From assembly GCA_031275485.1 (NCBI GenBank), contig JAISOS010000036.1, forward strand, positions 1 to 56,125: DNA of 56,125 nt, written 5' to 3'. How positions within the stretch are numbered: position 1 is the stretch's first letter; the number at the start of each line of letters is the position of its first letter. This document shows, piece after piece, positions 34,630 through 43,844 of this stretch. Origin of the DNA: Clostridiales bacterium (lineage in GTDB: Bacteria; Bacillota; Clostridia; Christensenellales; JAISNN01). The notes under the pieces are model-generated. The model was not told where the DNA came from and did not search any database. It worked only from the letters and a program-made list of their open reading frames with translations. The translations under genes and the position numbers were made by a program.

Positions 34630-36060
34630 TCATCTTGTTCCCGAATATTTTTCTATCAATTCAGTTCGAAGCGCGTACAGTCGGTCCGACAAATCCACCT
34701 TATAAATATGCGGATTTTGCAATCGTTTATAAGCGTCGTAAAATTCCGAAAGGGACTCCTTCGCGTAATCTCTAATCTCGTATATTCCCGGCAATTTATA
34801 GACAAGCTTGCCCTTATCTATAATCTTTTCGGTCAGATTTTTAGTCTTATATTCGGTAAAGGTCTTCTTTTGCCATGTAAAATCAGGATTAAAAATCGTC
34901 AGCGGCGCGGACTCGTCTATCTCCTCGTCGCGGAGTAAAATCAAATCCGCCTCGGCCATTCCGTCCGCGTTATAGATTCTGCAAATTTTCTTAAAGCCGG
35001 GATTGGTCAGCTTTTCCTTGGAATTGGAGATTTTCATTTTCGGCGCAATCTCGCCGTTTTCGATTACGGCGGCAAGCTTATACACGCCGCCGAGCGACGG
35101 ATTGTCGTAGCCGGTAATAAGCCTCGTCCCTATGCCGTAAGCGTCGATTTTCGCGTTTTGCGTGTTCAGCGACGCTATGACGTTCTCGTCTATGTCGCCC
35201 GACGCGAACACCGTCGCATCCTTGTGTCCGGCCTTGTCGAGCATTTCGCGCGCCGTCCGGCTCAGATACGCCAAATCGCCGCTGTCTATCCTTACGCCCA
35301 CGGGCTTTTTGCCTATGCTTTTCAAGTAATCAAACACTTTTATCGCGTTCGGCAACCCGCTCCTCACCGCGTCGTAGGTGTCCACCAGCAACAGACATTT
35401 ATCGGGATACATCTCCGCGTATTTCATAAACGCCTCGTACTCGCTGTCGAAACTCATCACGAAGCTGTGCGCGTGCGTACCCTTCGGCTGAATTCCGAAA
35501 AGCTTTGCGGCGTAGACGTTCGAAGTGGACTTACAGCCGCCTATAACCGTCGCGCGCGTACCGTATATGCCCGCGTCCGGTCCCTGCGCGCGCCTAAGCC
35601 CGAACTCCACGACCTCCTTGCCGTCCGCGACGTAATTTATTTTTGCCGATTTCGTCGCTATCAGCGTCTGGTGATTTATGATATTTAAGATAGCCGTCTC
35701 GACAAGCTGCGCCTCGAACATGGGCGCGGCGACGGTCAGAATCGGCTCGTTCGGGAAAACTACCGTTCCCTCCTTCACGGCGTACAAATCGCCCGTGAAC
35801 TTCAAGCCTTTCAACCGCTCGATAAAGCGTTCGTCAAAGGACTTCTGCGCTCTCAAATACGCCAAATCCTCGTCGGTGAAACGTATGTTTTGAATATATT
35901 CGACCGCCTGCTCCAATCCCGCCGCGATGGAATAGCTCGTTTCCTCTTTCCCTCTGAAAAACACGTCGAAAACGCCGACTTTTTGCTCCGTACCGGCATT
36001 CAAATAAGTGTTCATCATCGTCAGCTGATAGTAATCCGTCAATAACGTCAAATTTCTCAT
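34630..36060 (-). CDS. pncB: nicotinate phosphoribosyltransferase
   Basis: First step of NAD salvage from nicotinate (Preiss-Handler route): nicotinate plus PRPP and ATP to nicotinate mononucleotide, which NadD then adenylylates. 476 residues, long bacterial type: LLTDYYQLTM at the start, FGLRRAQGPDAG, GTHAHSFVMSF, GVRIDSGDLAYLS and the C-terminal domain with PHIYKVDLSD. Ribosome binding site AAGGATTC. A palindromic element lies 26 bp upstream of the start, and a 57-61 bp tandem repeat further upstream. Confidence 0.96.
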   Translation of the reverse strand: MRNLTLLTDYYQLTMMNTYLNAGTEQKVGVFDVFFRGKEETSYSIAAGLEQAVEYIQNIRFTDEDLAYLRAQKSFDERFIERLKGLKFTGDLYAVKEGTVVFPNEPILTVAAPMFEAQLVETAILNIINHQTLIATKSAKINYVADGKEVVEFGLRRAQGPDAGIYGTRATVIGGCKSTSNVYAAKLFGIQPKGTHAHSFVMSFDSEYEAFMKYAEMYPDKCLLLVDTYDAVRSGLPNAIKVFDYLKSIGKKPVGVRIDSGDLAYLSRTAREMLDKAGHKDATVFASGDIDENVIASLNTQNAKIDAYGIGTRLITGYDNPSLGGVYKLAAVIENGEIAPKMKISNSKEKLTNPGFKKICRIYNADGMAEADLILLRDEEIDESAPLTIFNPDFTWQKKTFTEYKTKNLTEKIIDKGKLVYKLPGIYEIRDYAKESLSEFYDAYKRLQNPHIYKVDLSDRLYALRTELIEKYSGTR

Positions 36061-36085
36061 AAAGAATCCTTATTATGCGAAAGTT

Positions 36086-36145
36086 TTCACGGGGGAAACC
36101 TTTTTAAAAAAAGGCTTTCCCCCGCGCCCCTTTCCAAAAACTTTC
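36086..36145 (-). repeat. palindromic element, upstream of pncB
   Basis: CGGGGGAAACCTTTTT and AAAAAGGCTTTCCCCCG form an almost perfect hairpin (36090-36124), followed by the tail CCCCTTTCCAAAAACTTT on the plus strand. Confidence 0.9.
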
Positions 36146-36225
36146 GGCAATCTAATACCGCACAAAGTTTTCTCTCCGCCTCAAAAACTTATGCATATTG
36201 CCCTTTTTCAAATATAAATAAAAGA

Positions 36226-36390
36226 GCCTTTTCTTTGCCGATACCATCCCCGCCTTAATCTCTTATAAAAAACACGCTAAAGTCTTTTTGTATCGGTATT
36301 GTCCCTACCTTAATCTACCGCAAAAACCGCTAAGGCTCTAAGGCTCTTTTGTATCGGTTATCTATATTCCTACCTTACAAAACATCTATG
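36226..36390. repeat. 57-61 bp imperfect tandem repeat between pncB and lgt
   Basis: Three units begin near 36226, 36283 and 36344 and share TCTTT(T)TGTATCGGT or CTTTGCCGATACC, then CCTACCTTA or CCGCCTTAATCT. Together with two palindromic elements it fills the 413-base gap between these two genes. Confidence 0.7.
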
Positions 36391-36391
36391 T

Positions 36392-36450
36392 CTTTTTGAA
36401 AGGGGTGCGGGGGAAACCTTTTATCATAGGAAAAGGTTTCCCCCCGCATA
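36392..36450 (+). repeat. palindromic element at the 3' end of lgt
   Basis: GCGGGGGAAACCTTTT (36408-36423), loop ATCATAGG, then AAAAGGTTTCCCCCCGC. The tail (TTTTTGAAAGGGG) is on the left, so the tail-free end faces the lgt stop codon 24 bp away. Confidence 0.9.
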
Positions 36451-36473
36451 AATCTCTTCCAAAAAATTTATCT

Positions 36474-37643
36474 CTATTTCTTCTTATTTCCGTAATATTT
36501 TCGTTTCAAATCCGCCTGCCTGCCCGCCTCGGTTTTTTCCTTGACCGCTCCGGAATTTTCGTCGTATTCCGCGTTGTCAGCCGCCGTAATATCCATCTGC
36601 GCACTCTCCTCCGTCTCCGGCAGCTTCTTGAAAGAAAGCCGTTTCAGCGAACCGTTCCGGTAATATACGATACCCAAAAGGATTGCGACAGGGAAAACTA
36701 TCAGACTCAAAAGCACGCCCCAGCTTAAATTCGAACCGCCCACGGGAACGCCGTCCGTGCGCATAGATTCGACTATCGCCCGCGACAGGAAGTACCAAGC
36801 GAGATAGCCGAAAGCGACCGTACCCTTGTATTTGACCCTCTTGAATAGATAATATAAAAGCACGGAGCCTATGACGCTCAAAAAACTCTCGTAGAAAAAC
36901 GTCGCGTAGCGCCACGCGCCCTCGGTCTCGATAAACACGCCGAACGGAAAGGTTTGAAAGAATTTGGAGCCCTCCGCAACGGCCTCGCCGTAGACCTCCT
37001 GATTAAAGAAGTTGCCCCATCTGCCTATCGCCTGCGCCAACAGCAACGGCATTGCCGCCGCGCCGACCAACTCTAAAAACCTGACTTTTTTGTGACGCGC
37101 AAATATGTACGCGCCAAGAAAACCGCCCGGTATGCCGCCCAAAATCGTCACGCCGCCGTTCCGCGTCCAAATAATGTTAAAAACGTCCGCAAATTCGTTG
37201 ATAGGAAAAAATTCCGACGTATGAGATATAACGTACCCCACCCTCGCGAAAACTATACCTAACGGAATCGCTATCAAAAACAGCGTTATGCCGTCGTCGC
37301 TTTTCAGACTCAATTCTTTCGACAAATGCATAAACACAAAAAGTGCCAGCACCATTCCGAACACGATGACTATAGCGTACCAGTATATCTCCATACCGAA
37401 AACCGTGAACGCGACGCGGTCTATAAGCTCGCCTTTTTGCATACCGTCGTTGACCAGCGCGCAAAACAGCGCGAATAGCAGTATACCCGCGCCCCAAACG
37501 GACGGAACGACTATCTTACCGTGTTCCTTGCAAAACCGCCCGATCCGCTCCCGCGCATCATTGCAGGACTTGCCCGCCTTAGCGAAAAAAACTTTTGCTC
37601 CGCCCTTCGCCGAACCGGTCTCCGGCTTGTTGCTCTCACTCAT
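36474..37643 (-). CDS. lgt: prolipoprotein diacylglyceryl transferase
   Basis: Transfers a diacylglyceryl group from phosphatidylglycerol to the lipobox cysteine of prolipoproteins in the cytoplasmic membrane. 389 residues, longer than the usual 260-300: about 60 extra residues with one additional hydrophobic helix at the N-terminus and a charged tail of about 60 at the C-terminus. Core: EIYWYAIVIVFGM, then VGYVISH, RNGGVTILGGIPGG, the signature GRWGNFFNQEVYG, and FLSRAIVESMRTD. In the segment RNGGVTILGG the position that is His in the HGG motif of Escherichia coli Lgt is Leu. Its substrate class is present here (lipoprotein at 50264-51289). Confidence 0.95.
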   Translation of the reverse strand: MSESNKPETGSAKGGAKVFFAKAGKSCNDARERIGRFCKEHGKIVVPSVWGAGILLFALFCALVNDGMQKGELIDRVAFTVFGMEIYWYAIVIVFGMVLALFVFMHLSKELSLKSDDGITLFLIAIPLGIVFARVGYVISHTSEFFPINEFADVFNIIWTRNGGVTILGGIPGGFLGAYIFARHKKVRFLELVGAAAMPLLLAQAIGRWGNFFNQEVYGEAVAEGSKFFQTFPFGVFIETEGAWRYATFFYESFLSVIGSVLLYYLFKRVKYKGTVAFGYLAWYFLSRAIVESMRTDGVPVGGSNLSWGVLLSLIVFPVAILLGIVYYRNGSLKRLSFKKLPETEESAQMDITAADNAEYDENSGAVKEKTEAGRQADLKRKYYGNKKK

Positions 37644-37674
37644 ATCTGCCTCCGATTTTTTATTTTTTCAACTT

Positions 37675-37740
37675 ATTACGCGCGGAGAAAACTTTTGTAA
37701 ACAAAAGATTCCCCCCGCACCACTTTCCAAAAAACTTTAA
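37675..37740 (-). repeat. palindromic element, upstream of lgt
   Basis: GCGCGGAGAAAACTTTTGT and ACAAAAGATTCCCCCCGC form the hairpin; tail CCACTTTCCAAAAAACTTT. The tail-free end faces the lgt start, 32 bp away. Confidence 0.85.
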
Positions 37741-37798
37741 AACATTTTTTGTAATAGCCGTTATGAATTATAATTGTGCTTAGAGATAAACCGTTGAA

Positions 37799-37824
37799 TT
37801 TTTTTGCGGTAAACCGCAAAAAAA
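37799..37824. other. perfect hairpin, terminator-like
   Basis: TTTTTTTGCGG (37799-37809), loop TAAA, CCGCAAAAAAA (37814-37824). It closely resembles the hairpin at 5286-5309 and sits in the 662-base gap between galK and lgt; nothing else that looks like a gene is in that gap. Confidence 0.65.
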
Positions 37825-38091
37825 ATTTTTTATTCGTATAAATATAAAACCCTCTTTTTAACGGGCGCTTCGCAAACATCCTTTTTTAAAAAAAGGAGAG
37901 GACGGCGTAACGGAAAGAGAGTTCCGTCTATTCCGACTCGCCGTATTTTTTGCGTTATCATACTAAAAAATACCTCTACGGCGTTTTGTATTTTGCAAAA
38001 AGCCCAACCGTAACCCGTTTCCGCTTTTCACGGGAAAAACCAACCAACGATAGCTCCCGATTCGGTTTGAACGAAACCGCAAAAACGCTTG

Positions 38092-38304
38092 AAGCTTTTG
38101 GGAAACGGGCACGTAAAAAGCCTTAGGGCGCGATAGCTGCGGCGGCGGATTTTATCGAAGGACGTAAAGACAAAAAACGCTGGCGCGGCTTAGACTGCGA
38201 CGAGACTTTTTATCAAAATATCTGCGGATAAAGACGCGCTCCCTCCGCCGCAAATAGTTTGCATCCGCGTCCGATAAGTCCGAAAAAGATTTCTTCCGTA
38301 TAAT
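38092..38304. repeat. long-form palindromic element B, at the 3' end of galK
   Basis: Left end AAGCTTTTGGGAAACGGG with AAAAAGCCTTAG, right end AAAAAGATTTCTTCCGTATAAT, about 170 bases between. Ends and some internal words match element A (29681-29918). Both copies end within a few bases of the stop codon of a minus-strand gene. Confidence 0.6.
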
Positions 38305-38305
38305 A

Positions 38306-39568
38306 TCAAAAAATCACCGATTTAGCGCCGTCGGCTCTGATTCCCAATTTATAGACGTTTTTAACGCCGTAGATTTTGACCATATACTTATAGAACGCTC
38401 CGCTTTTTTCCGCGTCGGCGAATACGAGCATAGTTCCCGCGAAACCGCCTCCGTGCACTCTTGCGGCGCGCACGCCGCCGAAGCGTTTCGCGAGCGCGAC
38501 GGCGACGGGTATGCTTTGTACGGTATCGGTTTGCGTATAGTAGTTTTGCAGAAGCTGATAAGAGCTTTCTCCCGACGCGTCGACTTGCCGCAGGAACGTT
38601 TCCTTATCGCCTGCGGCGATGGCGGCGACGGCGGCGTCTACGCGCAGATTTTCCTCTATGTAATGCACGGCGCGGAGAGCGGCTCTGCCGGAAATGTCCC
38701 TTTGAATTTGCGGAATATTTTTATAGATCGATTTAGGGGGAACGAATCTAAGCTTCGGCTGTCCGAAAAACTCGGCGACGCTTTCCATGTCCGTCCGTAT
38801 AGCCTTATAGTCGCCGGTCAAATCCGAATGGTCTCCGCCGCAGTTGACCACAAAAATGGCAAGCTCCTTAAAGTTCCACTTGACGTTTTTGACCTTCGGG
38901 TTTTTGTCGTCCTTAAAATCTATGCCGCTTATACCTCCCAAGGATACCGCCATTTGATCCATAAGCCCGCAGGGCTTTTTGAAATAGACGTTTTCGGCGA
39001 ACTGAGAGGCGACTGCCTTTTGAGTTTTCGTGATTTTGCCCTTGTTGAAAAGCGCGCCGACTATCTCCGCGACGAGCACCTCAAACGCCGCCGAGGACGA
39101 CACCCCCGCCCCTTTGAACACGTCGGACGTCGTTGTCGCGTTGAAGCCGCCGATTTCATAGCCGTAATCCTTCAGTTTTTTAAGAATGCCTTTGACCAGA
39201 CCGTTGGTGTTGACCTCGTCGTCGCGCTGAGACAAATCGTTCAGCTTAACGCGTATCTCCGAAAAGCCGTAGGAGTCTATGTTGACCGTGTTTTCGTCGT
39301 TCAACGAAACGCAGGCAAGCGTGTCTATCGTCACCGCCGCCGCCAAGACCTTTCCGTTATTGTGGTCGGTGTGATTGCCGCAAATCTCTATCCTGCCCGG
39401 CGAGGAAAAAAAGTGAACCTTTCCGCCGTATTTCGACGCGTGCGTCTTGTAAAGCGCGGAATATCTTCCCGCATATTTTTGAACGTCGCCGCCGTCATAT
39501 AAATTATTAACAATTTCTATGAACTTTTTATTACTTTTAAGAGACGCGACGGAATATTTTTGAGTCAT
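38306..39568 (-). CDS. galK: galactokinase
   Basis: Phosphorylates galactose to galactose 1-phosphate, first step of the Leloir pathway; GHMP kinase fold, cytosolic. 420 residues: substrate motif PGRIEICGNHTDHNNG (residues about 57-72), ATP-binding motif GAGVSSSAAFE, and the third GHMP motif RVHGGGFAGTMLVF. The substrate motif reads GNHTDHNNG where the classical form is GEHTDYNGG, as seen in a clostridial branch of the family. Ribosome binding site GAGGTAG. It has its own good promoter. No galT or galE is in the window. lacZ is 11 kb away. Confidence 0.93.
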   Translation of the reverse strand: MTQKYSVASLKSNKKFIEIVNNLYDGGDVQKYAGRYSALYKTHASKYGGKVHFFSSPGRIEICGNHTDHNNGKVLAAAVTIDTLACVSLNDENTVNIDSYGFSEIRVKLNDLSQRDDEVNTNGLVKGILKKLKDYGYEIGGFNATTTSDVFKGAGVSSSAAFEVLVAEIVGALFNKGKITKTQKAVASQFAENVYFKKPCGLMDQMAVSLGGISGIDFKDDKNPKVKNVKWNFKELAIFVVNCGGDHSDLTGDYKAIRTDMESVAEFFGQPKLRFVPPKSIYKNIPQIQRDISGRAALRAVHYIEENLRVDAAVAAIAAGDKETFLRQVDASGESSYQLLQNYYTQTDTVQSIPVAVALAKRFGGVRAARVHGGGFAGTMLVFADAEKSGAFYKYMVKIYGVKNVYKLGIRADGAKSVIF

Positions 39569-39597
39569 AACTACCTCGAAAAATTATGCATGGATAC

Positions 39598-39626
39598 AGT
39601 ATACCATATTTTGAAAATCTTTACAA
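39598..39626 (-). promoter_or_regulatory. galK promoter
   Basis: Minus-strand TTGTAA (39626-39621), 17 bp, then TATACT (39603-39598) with the extended TGG in front. Transcription would start about 25 bases before the galK ATG. Confidence 0.75.
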
Positions 39627-39632
39627 CTCATT

Positions 39633-39742
39633 TTGAATTTTCTCACGGAATTATTTATGAATTTATCAATATTTTTTCAATTTTTCCGACCTCCCGCCAA
39701 GCGGGCAATCTTGAATTTTCTCAGTGGAATTATTTGCGAATT
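39633..39742. repeat. direct repeat upstream of galK
   Basis: TTGAATTTTCTCA followed by GGAATTATTT and GAATT occurs at 39633-39663 and again at 39711-39742, 78 bp apart, with a small hairpin CCCGC/GCGGG between. The 337-base gap to the restriction locus holds no gene. Confidence 0.75.
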
Positions 39743-39905
39743 AAAAAAAGTTTTTCCTCTTAAACGAAACGCAAAAATTAAAATAACCTTTTTTCATATA
39801 GCGTTCTTGAAAGCGAAAAACACCCCGAAAGGTGTGAAAAACAGTCGTTTTGCTTAGGAGTAAATGAAAATACTTACAAACTCAAAATCGTGTGAACAAC
39901 CTTAT

Positions 39906-40625
39906 TCATAAAACCGTCGTAATCGTTATATATAACCATATCCCCGAATTTAAAAACCTTTGACGACATTTTGAGTGTAAAAGCGGTATTTTTATAATAT
40001 GACTTATACCTTCCATATCCGAATACCGAGGTGGATTGTCGCCCGAAACGTTCACGATAAAGACAAGCGTTTTATTCGGAGTATGCAAATAATTCTCGAC
40101 ATTGTCATTCGACAAAACAACATATTTTTTGAGGTTATGCTCGTTAATACCTTCCCACTTTTTAATTTTTCCATATTTGTCAAAATACGGAATTTTATCC
40201 GGAATAATAAAAATCTGAAAATACGGCTACCCGTTACAACGTATATTAGCGGTTTCCCCAAGCATGTTTTCAAAGTAATTATTAGAGTTTTGCATGTAAT
40301 TCCCCATAACATACTTGACCGCAACGCCCGAAACTATAACGCCATCTTTACTAATCGTTATATCAACCGCCTTATCTATATACCGACCGATCATCTTTTG
40401 TTCCGCACCTAAGTCAAATCCGAGCGATGCGACGGTATAATGTCCGCCCATGTCGTTAGCCGTTTTCAATCTTTCGGATAAGTCTCCCGAAATCGCGCCG
40501 TGTAAAATTTTTAATTTTTCGTTACTTCGCGAACCTTTTTCGATATATTTCAAAAACGATGCTTTGAGTATGTCAAGAAAAAAATAATTGTTCATATCCG
40601 CATCCCTCTCTCTTAGATAATCCAT
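39906..40625 (-). pseudogene. putative restriction endonuclease, interrupted by an amber codon
   Basis: A single frame of 239 codons runs from 40625 (or the better-supported ATG 40595, MNNYFFLDILK, with GAGAGGG upstream) to the TGA at 39906, broken only by TAG at 40227-40229. The part after the stop (from PYFQIFIIPDKIPYFDKYG, then KTLVFIVNV) keeps protein-like sequence in the same frame. It overlaps the end of the methyltransferase gene, the usual place for a partner endonuclease. I do not recognise a named restriction family or a PD-(D/E)xK motif with certainty, so the function is inferred from position. TAG is used as a normal stop elsewhere (purC), so recoding is unlikely. The region is AT-richer than its surroundings. 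Confidence 0.6.
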
Positions 40626-42037
40626 AATTCAAAAAGCGCTGCAAATCCTTTGATGAATAAGTATAGTACCCCCCGCTTTTATACTTTCCTAACATAGAAA
40701 TATATGTGATAAATTCATCCGTAAATAATATATTTTTTATCCCGTCAATATTGCAATCGGTCAGTATATACAGCCCGCCGTATATGCCCGTTCCGGGTTC
40801 GCATAAACTCAGCTTTATATCGCCGACATTTCTTATTAAAGCATTAATAGCGTACTTCTTTTTTTGAACGTCGTTAATCCCCTGCGAACGACCAAACCCG
40901 TACCAATTACCCGAACCGTCTAAACTTCTGGCTTTTAATTTATCAATATAGCGGTCGTAATGACTTTTTATCTCTATATTCTTTGTCAAAACGTCGAAAG
41001 GTATTATTCTGCCAAAATTGTCATAAGGAAACAAGCATTTTGTCATATTCCCCGTAGACGCTTTCACGATGGGGATAGTATAATCGGTAAACGTCCAATC
41101 GCCTATAAAAAACTCGTCGCACAGCGTGGCAAAACCGTTTTTCACCTCGAACAATTTTTCACTGAACACAGAGGTCATTACCGACCGCAATTGCGACAAA
41201 ACACATTTATGTCCAAATACGAACGAGCCGTTTATGTTGAAATCTTCATACCCCAGCCTCGAAACCGCCGCAGGAACAAGATTTTCCGCATCGTACTCGT
41301 AATAATCCACATAACGGTTACATTCTTTCGTAAGTATCATGATCGTAGTATAAGCGGTCGCTTCAAAGGGCTGAAAATGCTTTAAATCAACTATTTTCTT
41401 TATCGAGCGGTTGTGCGCGAGATATTTTCTCATCGCGGACCCCGCGATACTGTTATATAGCGAACTCGGTGAAATATAGCCGAGAATACCCGAATGATTG
41501 AGCATTTTTAGCCCGATTTCGTAAAAGGCGATAAATAAATCCGTCATTCCGCTTTGAGTAAAAAAATATTTCTTCACTGTATCATAAGCGCTCCTCAGAT
41601 TATGCACCCGAACATACGGCGGATTACCTACAACATAGTCCATTTTACCGTCATAATCGCTTACTGTAAGCGTATCGGCGCAAACGATATCCCAATCGAC
41701 GTCATAAATCTCAAATTCCGACGCGATTTCCGACAAATTTTTACGGCAGCTTTCACATTCCGCCCCGTCAATTTCTACGCCGTGAATATATACGGACAGT
41801 TCTTTTGACAACCGCGCGCGGTAGATTAAAAAAAACGGCGGCTTCGCAATAGCGTCTGACCGCCTCGACAAGAAAGGCTCCGTCTCCGCAACTGTTGTCA
41901 ATTATGTGTTTCCAGAGAATACGGACGCCGCCGTATTCGCACAGATTAAGAATGTTGGAAACTATATAGCCGGGCGTATAAACGCGTCCGGCGGCTTTTT
42001 TATGGGATACTACATTTTCGGTTTGCGCCAAAGGCAT
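40573..42037 (-). pseudogene. N6-adenine DNA methyltransferase with a homopolymer frameshift
   Basis: The N-terminal piece (42037 leftwards) has RVYTPGYIVSNIL and the AdoMet-binding motif DNSCGDGAFL; the rest, in another frame, has the catalytic NPPY in VVGNPPYVRVHNL and a target-recognition part. The frames join at a run of eight T on the coding strand (plus strand A8, 41828-41835); seven T would give one continuous protein of 487 residues (EAAVFLIYRARLSKEL across the joint). The frameshift could be real decay, a reversible phase-variable state, or a sequencing slip. Motif order (motif I before NPPY) fits a type II gamma-class or type IIG-like enzyme. Ribosome binding site AAGGAG at the first ATG. 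Probably acquired by transfer. Confidence 0.8.
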
Positions 42038-42327
42038 CTCGTTTTCTCCTTGTTAAACCGTAACCGCTAATTATAAATATTGCGGAAGTTCTAAATTTTT
42101 GCGATAAAAAATCCGTCTTGTATATTTATCCGTCACGAAAATTCGGAACTCTCAAGATTTTATAATTTTTCGGACGTATGCCAAACATTTTTCTCCCACG
42201 CTATCAAGCAAAATAAAACGCGTAAAAATTGCGCGTTTCACGCCGTTTAAGCGGACGCTACCCTTCAAAATTCAACCATTCAATTCGGCGCTCAAAAATT
42301 GCAAGATCTCGCCGTCCATAGCCGCGG

Positions 42328-42525
42328 TTATTCGGCGGCGGCGTTTAGCTTTTCGAGCATTTCCTCGACGCTTACGCCGTGAACGGCGGCGGCCTGGGCG
42401 ACGGTTTCGCCGCGGGCAAGAACGCACCCCATACAATGCATACCGTAGGACGCCAAAACGTCAAAAATTTTCTGCGGATCGCCCTGTTTCAAGGCATCTC
42501 CGACAAGCATATCTCCGGTTATCAT
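42328..42525 (-). CDS. DUF1858 domain protein
   Basis: 65 residues, a whole DUF1858 domain: ITGDMLVGDALKQ, then the cysteine motif GMHCMGCVLA and TVAQAAAVHGVSVEEMLEKLN. The domain is related to the N-terminal part of ScdA/hybrid-cluster repair proteins and its CxxC is thought to act in redox or iron-sulfur chemistry, which is not proven. Ribosome binding site AAGGAG. The 290 bases upstream to the methyltransferase gene hold no gene. Confidence 0.92.
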   Translation of the reverse strand: MITGDMLVGDALKQGDPQKIFDVLASYGMHCMGCVLARGETVAQAAAVHGVSVEEMLEKLNAAAE

Positions 42526-42591
42526 AGCCGTATATCTCCTTATATTTTTTTATTCAATTTATAACGCACAATGCGGATAATAATAAACGCC

Positions 42592-42660
42592 GAGATCTTT
42601 CGGAAAGGGGCGCGAGGGGGGGCATTTTGTTCACAAAAGATTCCCCTCCGCATAATTTAA
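42592..42660 (+). repeat. palindromic element at the 3' end of the SPFH gene
   Basis: Tail GATCTTTCGGAAAGGGG, arm GCGAGGGGGGCATTTTGT, arm ACAAAAGATTCCCCTCCGC, then ATAATTT facing the SPFH stop codon 12 bp away. Confidence 0.85.
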
Positions 42661-42671
42661 AAAATCAAATT

Positions 42672-43844
42672 TTAGTTGGCCGCGCCGCATTCCGGGCAGA
42701 ATTTCGCGTTCCCGTCGAGCGCGGCGCCGCATTTTTTACAGACAGCCGAATCGGGAGACAGCTTTGCGCCGCAACCGCCGCAGAACTTCGCCGCCGCGCT
42801 GTTCGAAGCGCCGCATTTCGGACATTTTACCGTCGTATTTACGGTCGCGCCGCAGCTCGTGCAGAACTTAGAATCCGCAGGCAACGCCGCGCCGCACTTG
42901 TAACACTTCACGGCGGAGGAATAAGAGGCGGCGGCTCCGCCGCCCGTTTCCGGCTTCGCGGACGCCGGTTCGTTCGTTTCGTTCAGAGCTTTGGAGATGG
43001 TTTTCATCATAGACAGCCCGACGCCCATACCCGCGCCGACCGCCGCCATACCGCCGCCGGGATTTTTCGCGGCTTCGGGAATCGCCTGCGCGGTCTGGTA
43101 CTGCATATACTTGCCCATCTCGTTCGCGCCAAACATACCCACGGACGTGCGCGAATCAAGCGCCTTATTGACCTCGTCGGGCAAAGAGATGCTCTCTATG
43201 TAGACGGCGGTAATTTCTATTCCGTAGGAATCGAAATCCCCGACGGCGCGCTCTTTGGCTACCGCGCCGAATTCTCTGTAATTGGCCGCAAGATCCAGCA
43301 CCGCGATATTCGACTCGGCGATACTGTCAACAAGGCTTGAAAATATCATTTTTCTAAAGTGCTCGATAATATCCTCGGTTTTGTAGGACGATCCGGTGCC
43401 GCTCAGCTCGCGCATAAGCTTCGCCGCGTCCTTCACGCGGAAAGCGAACACGCCGTAGGCTCTGATACGCGCCATACCGAAATCCTTGTCCCTCATCATT
43501 ATAGGATTACTCGTCCCCCATTTCTGATTGATGAACTGCTTGGTATTGACAAAATAAATCTCGCCCGTATACGGACTCTCGAACGCGTATTTCCATGAAA
43601 ACAGCGTCGTCAAAATCGGCAGGTTGGCGGTTTCCAATTTGTGCTTGCCCGGTAAAAATACGTCCGCGATTTTGCCCTGCGCGACGAATACCGCAACCTG
43701 AGATTCTCTGACCGTCAGCTGGGAGCCTTGCATTATTTCCTTTCTGTCGTTAAGCGGATACCTGTACACGATGGTGTCTGACGATTCGTCCGACCACTCT
43801 ATTACCTTAGGCAACTGCTTTTTAATTGCGCTGAAAAGACCCAT
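42672..43844 (-). CDS. SPFH-domain protein (YdjI type) with three zinc ribbons
   Basis: 390 residues. The N-terminal SPFH/band-7-like domain is of the virion-core/YdjI type (QGSQLTVRESQVAVFV, then GKIADVF and GTSNPIMMRDKDFG, quoted in parts). A Gly/Met-rich linker (GGGMAAVGAGMGVG) follows, then three zinc ribbons: CYKCG...CTSCG, CPKCG...CGGCG, CKKCG...CPECG (about residues 310-388). In Bacillus subtilis the related YdjI works with a small membrane protein and the PspA-like protein YdjF in cell-envelope stress. No psp-like partner is adjacent here. Single-copy gene between DUF1858 and the AEC transporter. Confidence 0.9.
   Translation of the reverse strand: MGLFSAIKKQLPKVIEWSDESSDTIVYRYPLNDRKEIMQGSQLTVRESQVAVFVAQGKIADVFLPGKHKLETANLPILTTLFSWKYAFESPYTGEIYFVNTKQFINQKWGTSNPIMMRDKDFGMARIRAYGVFAFRVKDAAKLMRELSGTGSSYKTEDIIEHFRKMIFSSLVDSIAESNIAVLDLAANYREFGAVAKERAVGDFDSYGIEITAVYIESISLPDEVNKALDSRTSVGMFGANEMGKYMQYQTAQAIPEAAKNPGGGMAAVGAGMGVGLSMMKTISKALNETNEPASAKPETGGGAAASYSSAVKCYKCGAALPADSKFCTSCGATVNTTVKCPKCGASNSAAAKFCGGCGAKLSPDSAVCKKCGAALDGNAKFCPECGAAN

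Noticed and set aside
38453-39502. Long open frame (349 codons) opposite galK
   Set aside because: It is antisense to a well-supported galactokinase and its Arg/Val/Ala-rich product reflects the codon use of the real gene.
40227-40229. Recoding of TAG (stop suppression) as an explanation for the interrupted endonuclease gene
   Set aside because: purC, an essential gene here, ends with TAG, so TAG is read as a stop. A nonsense mutation or sequencing error is simpler.
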